In this document: piece after piece, positions 4,610-10,799 of the stretch
Layout: each line of letters opens with the position of its first letter
Position numbering within the stretch: the first letter of the stretch is position 1
Assembly: GCA_964597535.1 (NCBI GenBank)
Contig: CAZQYB010000062.1
Location: 1 to 14,019 of the forward strand
Source of the DNA: CAZQYB01 sp964597535
GTDB lineage: Bacteria > Planctomycetota > Phycisphaerae > Sedimentisphaerales > Anaerobacaceae
Direction: 5' to 3'
DNA length: 14,019 nt
Translations under genes and position numbers: made by a program
Notes under the pieces: generated by a model
Databases searched by the model: none
Told to the model about the DNA's origin: nothing
What the model saw: only the letters and a program-made list of their open reading frames with translations

Positions 4610-6544
4610 ATGAGTAACTTGTTGGAACAAATAGACAGTCCGGATGATTTGAAGAAGCTGTCGGTGCCTCAGCTTGTGGATTTGGCCGGTGAGATAAGGC
4701 GGTTTATGCTCGATGCCGTCAGCGAGACAGGCGGGCATCTGGCCAGCAGTCTCGGCGTGGTGGAGTTGACGCTGGCGCTGCACTATGTCTTCGATTTCAA
4801 AGAAGACAAGCTGCTCTGGGATGTCGGCCATCAATGTTATACGCATAAAATTATTACCGGCAGGAAGGATGGCTTCAGGCGTCTGCGGCAGGCGGGCGGG
4901 ATAAGTGGATTCCCCGAGCCCTCGGAGAGCATATACGACCAGTTCACTGTCGGACACGCGGGGACCGCCATAGCAACGACGATAGGGATGGCGATAGGTG
5001 AAGAATTAAGAATTAAGAATGAAGAATTAGAAGGCAAAAAGCAGACACGCGATACGGATAAAATAGTGGCTGTGGTCGGTGATGCCAGTATTGTTAGCGG
5101 AGTATCTTTTGAGGCGCTCAATAACCTCGGATTAGTAAAGAGGCAGTTATTGATTGTGCTCAACGATAACTCGATGGCGATAGATGCTACTCAAGGGGCG
5201 CTGGCGAGATACTTTTCCAAAATTCGTCTGAGCCAGACTTATGAGGATTTGCGCAAGACCACGAGCAATATTCTCGAACATATGTCAGTTGTAGGCAAGA
5301 GCGTTGAAGAAGCGATTGAGAGGATTAAAAAGAGTATTCGTATGGTTTTGCCGGCCAGTCAGATGTTTGAGAGTCTGAATATTCCGTACTTTGGGCCGGT
5401 TGACGGCCACGATATCGGCTCGCTTGTGCAATTGTTTGGTGCGTTGAAGCAGTTGAATCATCCGGCAATTCTGCACGTTTATACAAAGAAGGGCAAGGGT
5501 TTTGCCCCTGCTGAACAAGACCTGTCGAGGTTTCATTCGACCGGTCCGTTCAAATTGAGCGGTGCTGCTGTAAGTGCGGACTCGGCAAAGAAGACCTTTA
5601 CCGAGGCGTTCGGTGAGCACCTGGTCGAATTGGCTGAAAAGGACAGCTCAATTGTTGCGATAACCTCGGCTATGTCAGGCGGCACCGGACTGGGGGAATT
5701 TCGCAAAAGGTTCGCCGACAGATTTTACGATGTTGGTATTGCCGAAAGTGCGGCGGTTGATATTGCGGCCGGGCTTGCCAGGAGCGGCTTCAAGCCGGTC
5801 GTTTGTATCTATTCGACTTTTTTGCAGCGAAGCTTTGACCAGATATTTCAAGAGGTGGCATTACAGAATTTGCCGGTTGTTTTTTGTGTTGATAGGGCCG
5901 GCGTTGTAGGGGCGGACGGGCCGACGCATCACGGGCTGATGGACATTGGCTTTTTGCGAATGATGCCGAATTTGGTGCTGACGGCACCGGCGAATGAGAT
6001 AGAATTGAAATTGGCATTGGAATTTGCTCTTGGCGAGAACAAGCCGATTGTCATAAGGTATCCGAAAGATTTTGTTCCTCAGCAGAAGTTTGTCCGAGCC
6101 GCCTGTGCTAAGCCGTTTGTGTTAGGCAAAAGCGTGGTTGTTAAAAGGCGAAAAGATTCACGTATTGCGATTGTTAGTTACGGCAGCGTTTTGAAAGAGG
6201 CGTTAGAAGCCGCCCGGCTGCTGGGGCGGGCCGGAATTGCGGTTGATGTGGTAAATGCGCGGTTCGCTGCGCCTGTGGATGAGAAGATTGCCTCTCTTTT
6301 TGCTGATGGCAAAGGTGTGATAGTGGTAGAGGACCACCGTCTTGCCTGCGGGTTCGGCTCGGCGATACTTGAGATGGCAGCGGCCAAAATAGGGGATAGT
6401 AAAAAACGAGGCGCGATACGCCTGCTTGGCGTGCCGCGGAGATTTATAAGGCACGATTCCCGGACAATGCAACTTATGCAGGCGGGGATAAATACCGATA
6501 AAATAATACAGGCAGCCAAAGAAGTGCTTAGCACGGCTAAATAG
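4610..6544 (+). CDS. dxs: 1-deoxy-D-xylulose-5-phosphate synthase
   Basis: DXS condenses pyruvate with glyceraldehyde 3-phosphate using thiamine diphosphate, the first step of the MEP isoprenoid pathway. The 644-residue protein is of normal length. Landmarks: ETGGHLASSLGVVELTLAL (His43), LLWDVGHQCYTHKIITGR, the ThDP/Mg motif GDASIVSGVSFEALNN (157-172) with NDNS at 185-188, catalytic glutamate in DVGIAES (Glu379), YSTFLQRSFDQI, and GADGPTHHG. The residues after that glutamate are SAAV where most DXS enzymes have QHAV. An insertion encoded by heptanucleotide repeats lies at residues 131-140. The ATG at 4610 follows GGAAG at 8 nt spacing; a TTG at 4595 is the only other upstream candidate and adds five non-conserved residues. 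It lies downstream of ispA, as in many bacteria. Confidence 0.96.
   Translation: MSNLLEQIDSPDDLKKLSVPQLVDLAGEIRRFMLDAVSETGGHLASSLGVVELTLALHYVFDFKEDKLLWDVGHQCYTHKIITGRKDGFRRLRQAGGISGFPEPSESIYDQFTVGHAGTAIATTIGMAIGEELRIKNEELEGKKQTRDTDKIVAVVGDASIVSGVSFEALNNLGLVKRQLLIVLNDNSMAIDATQGALARYFSKIRLSQTYEDLRKTTSNILEHMSVVGKSVEEAIERIKKSIRMVLPASQMFESLNIPYFGPVDGHDIGSLVQLFGALKQLNHPAILHVYTKKGKGFAPAEQDLSRFHSTGPFKLSGAAVSADSAKKTFTEAFGEHLVELAEKDSSIVAITSAMSGGTGLGEFRKRFADRFYDVGIAESAAVDIAAGLARSGFKPVVCIYSTFLQRSFDQIFQEVALQNLPVVFCVDRAGVVGADGPTHHGLMDIGFLRMMPNLVLTAPANEIELKLALEFALGENKPIVIRYPKDFVPQQKFVRAACAKPFVLGKSVVVKRRKDSRIAIVSYGSVLKEALEAARLLGRAGIAVDVVNARFAAPVDEKIASLFADGKGVIVVEDHRLACGFGSAILEMAAAKIGDSKKRGAIRLLGVPRRFIRHDSRTMQLMQAGINTDKIIQAAKEVLSTAK
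5000..5027 (+). repeat. Four heptanucleotide repeats inside dxs
   Basis: Four consecutive units of KAAGAAT (GAAGAAT, TAAGAAT, TAAGAAT, GAAGAAT) occur in frame within dxs, just before the strand that leads to the ThDP motif. They encode EELRIKNEEL, a charged stretch longer than the usual linker there. Similar AT-rich short tandem repeats are common in intergenic DNA of several phyla; in a coding region this is likely an insertion tolerated in a surface loop. Confidence 0.8.
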
Positions 6545-6554
6545 TTAGTCCCTG

Positions 6555-6573
6555 TTCCTGTCTTCGACAGGAA
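6555..6573 (+). other. Hairpin between dxs and nadK
   Basis: TTCCTGTC and GACAGGAA form a perfect 8-bp stem around a TTC loop, 10 nt after the dxs stop codon. There is no T run on either side, so it is unlikely to terminate transcription; it may stabilise or process the dxs-nadK message, or be a repeat remnant. Confidence 0.45.
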
Positions 6574-6617
6574 GACGGCGGGAGACAGATAGATTTAAGA
6601 ATACGGAAGATTTTAGA

Positions 6618-7478
6618 ATGGATAAGAGTAGTTTGCCCAGATTAGTAATTTTTGGCGACCCGGAGAAGAGATATGTTGCTAAGGCAATCGAGGAATTCGC
6701 CGACTTCGCAAAGGGTAAGACCGAAACGATAACCAAATTTGGTACAGACGAATGCACGGCTGATATATTGGAAGGGGTTGACTTTGCGGTTGTATTTGGC
6801 GGCGATGGGACAATCATCTGGGCGGCAAGGCAATTGAGGCAATGCAATGCGCCAATTATAGGCGTCAACCTTGGGAAACTCGGGTTCTTAGCGGAATTCA
6901 GTGTTGACGAACTTGAGGAGTATTTTGACGACATCGTGTCGGGCAAGGCACATATAGAGAAACGGATGATGTTAAGCTGTAGAGTGTTCAGCGATGGCAA
7001 AGAGAAATTCCACTCTATAGCTGTCAACGATGTTTTTATCACAGCTGGCCCGCCCTTCAGGACGATAGAGTTAAAAGTGTCGGTGGATGGACAGTTTGTT
7101 GCTGGTTGTGTAAGTGACGGGCTGATAATTTCCAGCCCGACCGGCTCAACGGCTTATAATCTTTCTGCCGGTGGGCCTATACTCTCCGGCAAGATGCAAG
7201 CGATGGTCATCACACCGGTTTGCCCTCATTCGTTGAGTTTTCGGCCGATAGTGATTAACGCCGATAGTAAAGTGGAGATCTTCGGAGTACGAGTTAACAA
7301 AGGCACAACCGTGTCGATAGATGGGCAGGTTTCGTGCGAATTCTCTATTGATGATGTGGTGAGGATTGAGAGGGAAAAGAGCGATTTTCTTATTGCGAAT
7401 AATCCAGCCAGAACCCAGTGGGAGACGCTGGCGAGTAAGCTGAACTGGGCGGAAAAGTTGAAATATAAGAATATTTAA
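6618..7478 (+). CDS. nadK: NAD kinase
   Basis: NadK phosphorylates NAD to NADP with ATP or polyphosphate. The 286-residue product shows the GGDGT nucleotide motif at 61-65 after FAVVF, the VNLGKLGFLAEF segment at 83-94, VSDGLIISSPTGSTAYNLSA at 165-184 with GGPIL following, and ITPVCPHSLSFRPIV. Length fits the family. The ATG at 6618 follows GGAAG at 8 nt. It lies 73 bp downstream of dxs and 54 bp upstream of the secreted TPR gene, so cotranscription is likely. NADPH is the reductant of the second MEP step, which may explain the linkage, though nadK also has general roles. I see nothing unusual in the catalytic motifs. Confidence 0.96.
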   Translation: MDKSSLPRLVIFGDPEKRYVAKAIEEFADFAKGKTETITKFGTDECTADILEGVDFAVVFGGDGTIIWAARQLRQCNAPIIGVNLGKLGFLAEFSVDELEEYFDDIVSGKAHIEKRMMLSCRVFSDGKEKFHSIAVNDVFITAGPPFRTIELKVSVDGQFVAGCVSDGLIISSPTGSTAYNLSAGGPILSGKMQAMVITPVCPHSLSFRPIVINADSKVEIFGVRVNKGTTVSIDGQVSCEFSIDDVVRIEREKSDFLIANNPARTQWETLASKLNWAEKLKYKNI

Positions 7479-7532
7479 GATGGCCGATTGCCTGATTATG
7501 AACATAGCCGTAAATACGGGGTAGATAATATT

Positions 7533-9404
7533 ATGAATAATAGATTCTTTGTTGTCGCGGCAGTGGTATTCTGTGCTTCCTTCTCAGGCACTGGTTGGGC
7601 GATTGAGAATTCTGCGATTAGGAATCCGGTCGGCTTTAGGAGTTTTCCGCCAAGCGGTATCCGTAGTGGTTTGGTTCGCAGTCCTAACCCAATTGACACC
7701 AGCGGGAATCTGGTGGTTACCGGTAATGTCCGAGGAGGGAGGCATTTTCGTGGTGTAGTACCATATCGTGCGGGTTCATATTTCGGGGCGGCGACCGGTT
7801 CATCGTCGCTTGATTCTTTTTTGCGATATTCGGCAGGTTCAGGAGGTTTTGGTCGTTACACAGGGACATACAAGCCATTTTATTCGGCTTCGAGGACAGT
7901 AACTACTACCAGGCCCGGCCAGGCCGGTGTCATTAGACCGCCCACTACAATGATTGGTGGTTATCCTGCGGGTTCCGAGGTAATCAGGACCTGGCCGTCC
8001 CAGTCTAATAAACAGACTTTGTCTTACTACGAGACCGGGATATCAGGGAGCAGATTCAAGGGGCTCTATTTTGTGGGTTCCCAAATGCAAGAAAATGCGT
8101 TTTGGGTGCCTGTTGATGGTCGTGGGGTAAGCACCCGCAGGCCGATGTCAATGACACCCCTGGAGATGGAGAGAGCGATTTTGGCTGAAGTTGGCGGCCC
8201 AATTTATAAAGGCAAAGATATGGTTCCGACGAGCCAGGAAAGAGCTGCGCGAGAAAAGACCTGGATGGAACAATCTCGTTGGGAGCTGGAGCAGGCAAAA
8301 AAAAGGGACACAGAGGTTGAGAAAAGTTTGGCCGAGCTGGATGAGTCTTTGCGGCTCCTAACCGATAAGAGTAAGGAAAAGGATGTGCTTCAACCATTTG
8401 AATTGCAAAGGTTGAGGGAACAGCTCGCCGAAGATAAGCAGTGGGGCCTCGAACACGATAAGGAACAGAGGGCCGAGATTGATGTTTATGAGCAGACAAA
8501 GAAGGAGATTGACGAACTTCAGAGAAGTTACGAGCGGTTAGCTGCCGTGGAACCGGCCAAAGGGACCCAAGACGTAATGAAAGACGTTTGGGGACGCAAA
8601 GGAGCCGCTGGTGGCGAAAAGTGGTCGGGCGAGAAAGGATTTGGTTTTGCAGGTTCGGTCTTTGCAAAAAGCCGCAAGGTGGAAGGTGAAGGAATTTCTC
8701 AGGGGAAAAGTCCTCGGTTGGATGAATTTTCCGGGCTCCCAAACACAATAAAGGGTGTTTCGTCAGGTTCCAGTCTTGCAGATTCAGTCACTGCGAAAAG
8801 TCACAAATTGGGGGCTGGTCAGTCTGACGCTGATTTGTCTGCCGAGGCCAAAGCCATTTTGGGAACACATAAGAGTTTTGCATCTTTTGTAGATGAGAAG
8901 TTCAATCAGCACCTCATAGCGGGCGAAAAGTGTCTTAAGCAGGGCAAGTATTACCGGTCGGCAGATGCTTATACTCTGGCGTTAATTTATAAACCGGAGG
9001 AACCGCTTGCCTATGCGGGTAAGAGCCACGCATTATTTGCTGCCGGCGAATATATGAGCAGTGCCCTGTACCTTTCCAGAGCAATAGTAGCAGAAAGCGA
9101 AAAAGATAAAGCGGAAGGCGATGAAATTCAACAGTTTTTAGCTTCATGCTCTAAACTTTTAGCTTCTATTGACAGGGACAAGCTCGAGGATAGAGTGGTC
9201 GATGTTGAGCGATGGTACCAAAGAAGCAATTCGGCTGAATTACAGTTTTTGCTCAGCTATATTTATTATCAGATGGGCAGGCTCGACGCAGCTCGGGAAG
9301 CTGTTGCTGGGGCCTACGAAAAGATGCCGGATGTGCCGGCAGTAATCGCACTTAAAAGAGCGATTGACAGCAAAAAAGAACCTCCTCGGGATAAGAACCT
9401 GTAA
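7533..9404 (+). CDS. Secreted coiled-coil and TPR protein
   Basis: This 623-residue protein begins with a clear signal peptide: NNRFF, then the hydrophobic VVAAVVFCASF, with likely cleavage after GWA (residue 23). Residues 35-180 are rich in Gly, Ser, Arg and aromatic residues and probably unstructured. Residues about 234-345 are highly charged and heptad-like (WELEQAKKRDTEVEKSLAEL and beyond), suggesting a long coiled coil. Residues about 455-615 form TPR-like helices: AGEKCLKQGKYYRSADAYTL, then YAGKSHALFAAGEYMSSAL and LLSYIYYQMGRLDAAREAV. No enzyme motif is seen. It is probably a periplasmic or envelope scaffold; its role is unknown. I chose ATG 7533 over the TTG at 7488 because the signal peptide starts there and GGGGTAG precedes it at 8 nt. 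Confidence 0.85.
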   Translation: MNNRFFVVAAVVFCASFSGTGWAIENSAIRNPVGFRSFPPSGIRSGLVRSPNPIDTSGNLVVTGNVRGGRHFRGVVPYRAGSYFGAATGSSSLDSFLRYSAGSGGFGRYTGTYKPFYSASRTVTTTRPGQAGVIRPPTTMIGGYPAGSEVIRTWPSQSNKQTLSYYETGISGSRFKGLYFVGSQMQENAFWVPVDGRGVSTRRPMSMTPLEMERAILAEVGGPIYKGKDMVPTSQERAAREKTWMEQSRWELEQAKKRDTEVEKSLAELDESLRLLTDKSKEKDVLQPFELQRLREQLAEDKQWGLEHDKEQRAEIDVYEQTKKEIDELQRSYERLAAVEPAKGTQDVMKDVWGRKGAAGGEKWSGEKGFGFAGSVFAKSRKVEGEGISQGKSPRLDEFSGLPNTIKGVSSGSSLADSVTAKSHKLGAGQSDADLSAEAKAILGTHKSFASFVDEKFNQHLIAGEKCLKQGKYYRSADAYTLALIYKPEEPLAYAGKSHALFAAGEYMSSALYLSRAIVAESEKDKAEGDEIQQFLASCSKLLASIDRDKLEDRVVDVERWYQRSNSAELQFLLSYIYYQMGRLDAAREAVAGAYEKMPDVPAVIALKRAIDSKKEPPRDKNL

Positions 9405-9421
9405 ACTGACATTTTCCATTC

Positions 9422-9467
9422 ACCCCGTTAGGGGCTTTTCCTTCGGGCGTCTTACTTCTAACGGGGT
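9422..9467. repeat. Intergenic hairpin after the TPR gene
   Basis: ACCCCGTTAG and CTAACGGGGT form a perfect 10-bp stem around 26 nt that contain a CC-TTCG-GG mini-hairpin. It begins 18 nt after the TPR stop codon. No T run follows on either strand, so it is not a standard terminator. The long-arm palindrome with a conserved-looking core resembles REP-type dispersed repeats; only one copy is in this window. Confidence 0.6.
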
Positions 9468-9564
9468 AAACGGTTAAAAAACATACTTTTCTCCGTACCG
9501 AGCCATTGCAGAGCTTTTCTTTCATCTTTTTATATCGAAACCTTTGACCGCAACAGTAGGGTCT

Positions 9565-9588
9565 GGGACGCCGCGCACGCGGCGTTCC
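9565..9588. repeat. GC-rich intergenic palindrome
   Basis: GGGACGCCGC and GCGGCGTTCC pair over ten positions (one G-T) around a GCAC loop. It lies 53 nt beyond the stop codon of the minus-strand lipoprotein gene and may act as a transcript end without a U run, or be another REP-like element. The segment from 9468 to 9640 has no coding potential that I can support. Confidence 0.55.
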
Positions 9589-9640
9589 TAGCACCCGTTT
9601 GTTGGATCGTTCTTGGATCCGTCTCGACTTTCCGGCAGTT

Positions 9641-10264
9641 TCAGTTGAGTGTGCCAACACTGAGGAACACTGGCTTCCCCATGAACTTGGCAATCTCCAG
9701 TTGTGCCCCGAAACGATGGACTCCGTCTTCGACAGGCACGAGGCGGAAGAATGGCGCCTCTTTCTCGATATCCTGCAACTCCGCTTTGCTCCAGGTCACT
9801 GAAGCGTTATTGCCAGGCTGGCCAAGCCGCCTGATCAGAAGAACAGGGAAGGGTTTGGGCGTCCGGTAGTGGTAATCGATCAGGCCCACGATCTCGACCA
9901 CAGCATCGGGCTGAGTGCTGTTTCTTTCCGCAGCCACGCGCCCAACGCAGACCTTAACGGTGCCATCGATCACGCCGCCTTGCCATCCGGAAGGCAGCGG
10001 TCCCTCGAAACTCAGTCCTACAGAAGCGTCACATGGTAGCCACACCTTCAACTGCACAGCAACGGGCTTGCGCACAACGTCGTTTACCAGAATACCCCAA
10101 GAGTCGGCCATGCTCTGCAAGTGGTTCTGGCTGAGTTCGGTCGTGGCCTGAAGCCGGAAATGCCCTCCGGGAACTGGCGAAGGAGCAACATCCTTGTCAC
10201 ATGCAGGTGTGGCCAAGAGACAGAGCATGGAAAGCGCCGACAACAGAGCCCTTGCGAGCTTCAT
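9641..10264 (-). CDS. Putative exported lipoprotein, unknown function
   Basis: I do not recognise this 207-residue protein. It begins with a basic N-terminus (KLARALL), a hydrophobic core (SALSMLCLLA) and a possible lipobox TPAC, with Cys near residue 22 followed by acidic DKD; the lipobox is not ideal because its -3 residue is Thr. The rest looks like a soluble mixed domain ending in HRFGAQLEIAKFMGKPVFLS, without known catalytic motifs. The second ATG (10264) is preferred to the one at 10270 because AAGGA stands 7 nt before it. A near-consensus promoter lies 145 bp upstream. GC content is visibly higher than in flanking genes (about 62% in one sampled 60-base stretch against about 52% in dinG), and both flanks contain palindromes, consistent with acquisition. 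It runs opposite to its neighbours. Confidence 0.7.
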   Translation of the reverse strand: MKLARALLSALSMLCLLATPACDKDVAPSPVPGGHFRLQATTELSQNHLQSMADSWGILVNDVVRKPVAVQLKVWLPCDASVGLSFEGPLPSGWQGGVIDGTVKVCVGRVAAERNSTQPDAVVEIVGLIDYHYRTPKPFPVLLIRRLGQPGNNASVTWSKAELQDIEKEAPFFRLVPVEDGVHRFGAQLEIAKFMGKPVFLSVGTLN

Positions 10265-10408
10265 AAGCATGTCCTTTCTGTCCGCACTGCAGGTCTACAT
10301 GTTTCCTGCAATCCAACAATGTTTCTATGGTTTCTTCAAAACAGCTTTGGGCCGCAAAATCGCGGCATTTTATCTAAAATCCTTAAAATAAACAAATTAC
10401 AATGCAGT

Positions 10409-10437
10409 ATTATACACTCGCAACGCCGCGATGTAAA
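10409..10437 (-). promoter_or_regulatory. Near-consensus promoter of the lipoprotein gene
   Basis: On the minus strand TTTACA (10437-10432) is separated by exactly 17 bp from a perfect TATAAT (10414-10409). Eleven of twelve consensus positions match. Transcription should start near 10402, leaving a leader of about 138 nt that contains a GCCGC/GCGGC hairpin. This is the best sigma70 promoter in the window. Confidence 0.75.
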
Positions 10438-10523
10438 GCCGCAATATCCGAAACACATCATCAATCTGTCTGTATGCTAACAAGCCGGCGTCGCTGGTGA
10501 CTAACACCGGCGTGAAATTCGAG

Positions 10524-10567
10524 CTTCAATTTTTGGTCAAAATTGACTCTCAGGGCATCCTTTCTGC
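10524..10567 (+). repeat. 44-bp dispersed repeat, copy 2
   Basis: This copy matches 2012-2055 with six substitutions and keeps the perfect TCAATTTT N5 AAAATTGA inverted repeat (10526-10533, 10539-10546). It lies 260 bp upstream of the lipoprotein start, the same orientation and nearly the same distance as copy 1 relative to the ORF6N start. Similarity does not clearly extend outside the 44 bp. Confidence 0.8.
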
Positions 10568-10721
10568 CTTTTCCAAATCAGAACAGTATACCCTTCAGGG
10601 TAGTAAATTTCCGCGAGTAAGATTGTCCCCTTTTCTGTCTTCGCCAGAAGACAAGGGGATTCCAAAGCCGGTTGCCCGCGAGCAAACGGGAAAACTTAAT
10701 CGTGAGCACTATAAAAATGGC

Positions 10722-10750
10722 TTGAATGGTCTCCATAAACCTCGTACTAT
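10722..10750 (+). promoter_or_regulatory. Weak candidate promoter for dinG
   Basis: TTGAAT (10722-10727) and TACTAT (10745-10750) are spaced by 17 bp, each matching four of six consensus positions. It would start transcription near 10757, about 43 nt before the dinG ATG. This is the best pair I found in the region, but it is weak. Confidence 0.3.
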
Positions 10751-10799
10751 CAAAATCCTGTTCATTTGTTATTCACTACTTGGGAAATCCGGGGTAGAA

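Larger units (their letters stand above)
10265..10799. other. Lipoprotein-dinG divergent intergenic region
   Basis: This 535-bp stretch separates two divergent genes. It contains the lipoprotein leader with a small hairpin (GCCGC, AAAATC, GCGGC at 10351-10366), the lipoprotein promoter (10409-10437), a hairpin at 10492-10512 (CGCTGGTG/CACCGGCG, one wobble), the second copy of the 44-bp repeat (10524-10567), a bulged hairpin at 10627-10658 (CCCCTT and GTCTTC arms), and a weak dinG promoter candidate. The plus-strand frame is open from 10497 into dinG, but this part lacks helicase similarity and has no ribosome site. Confidence 0.6.

Noticed and set aside
4319..4957. 212-residue minus-strand frame overlapping the dxs start
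   Set aside because: It lies mostly antisense to conserved dxs codons, has no recognisable domain and no convincing ribosome site; a shadow frame.
8056..8748. 230-residue minus-strand frame inside the TPR gene
   Set aside because: Antisense to a gene with signal peptide, coiled coil and TPR; composition (many Pro, Arg, Ser) is typical of a shadow of charged codons.
10745..10793. Shared TACTATCAAA and AAATCCGGG at equal spacing near the miaA stop (2121-2169) and before dinG
   Set aside because: The ends match, but the 30 bp between them match only about as expected by chance, so I do not extend the 44-bp repeat to them.
10497..10799. 101-codon N-terminal extension of the helicase frame
   Set aside because: No helicase similarity, no ribosome site at 10497, and it runs through the 44-bp repeat and hairpins. 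Helicase-like sequence begins at the ATG at 10800.
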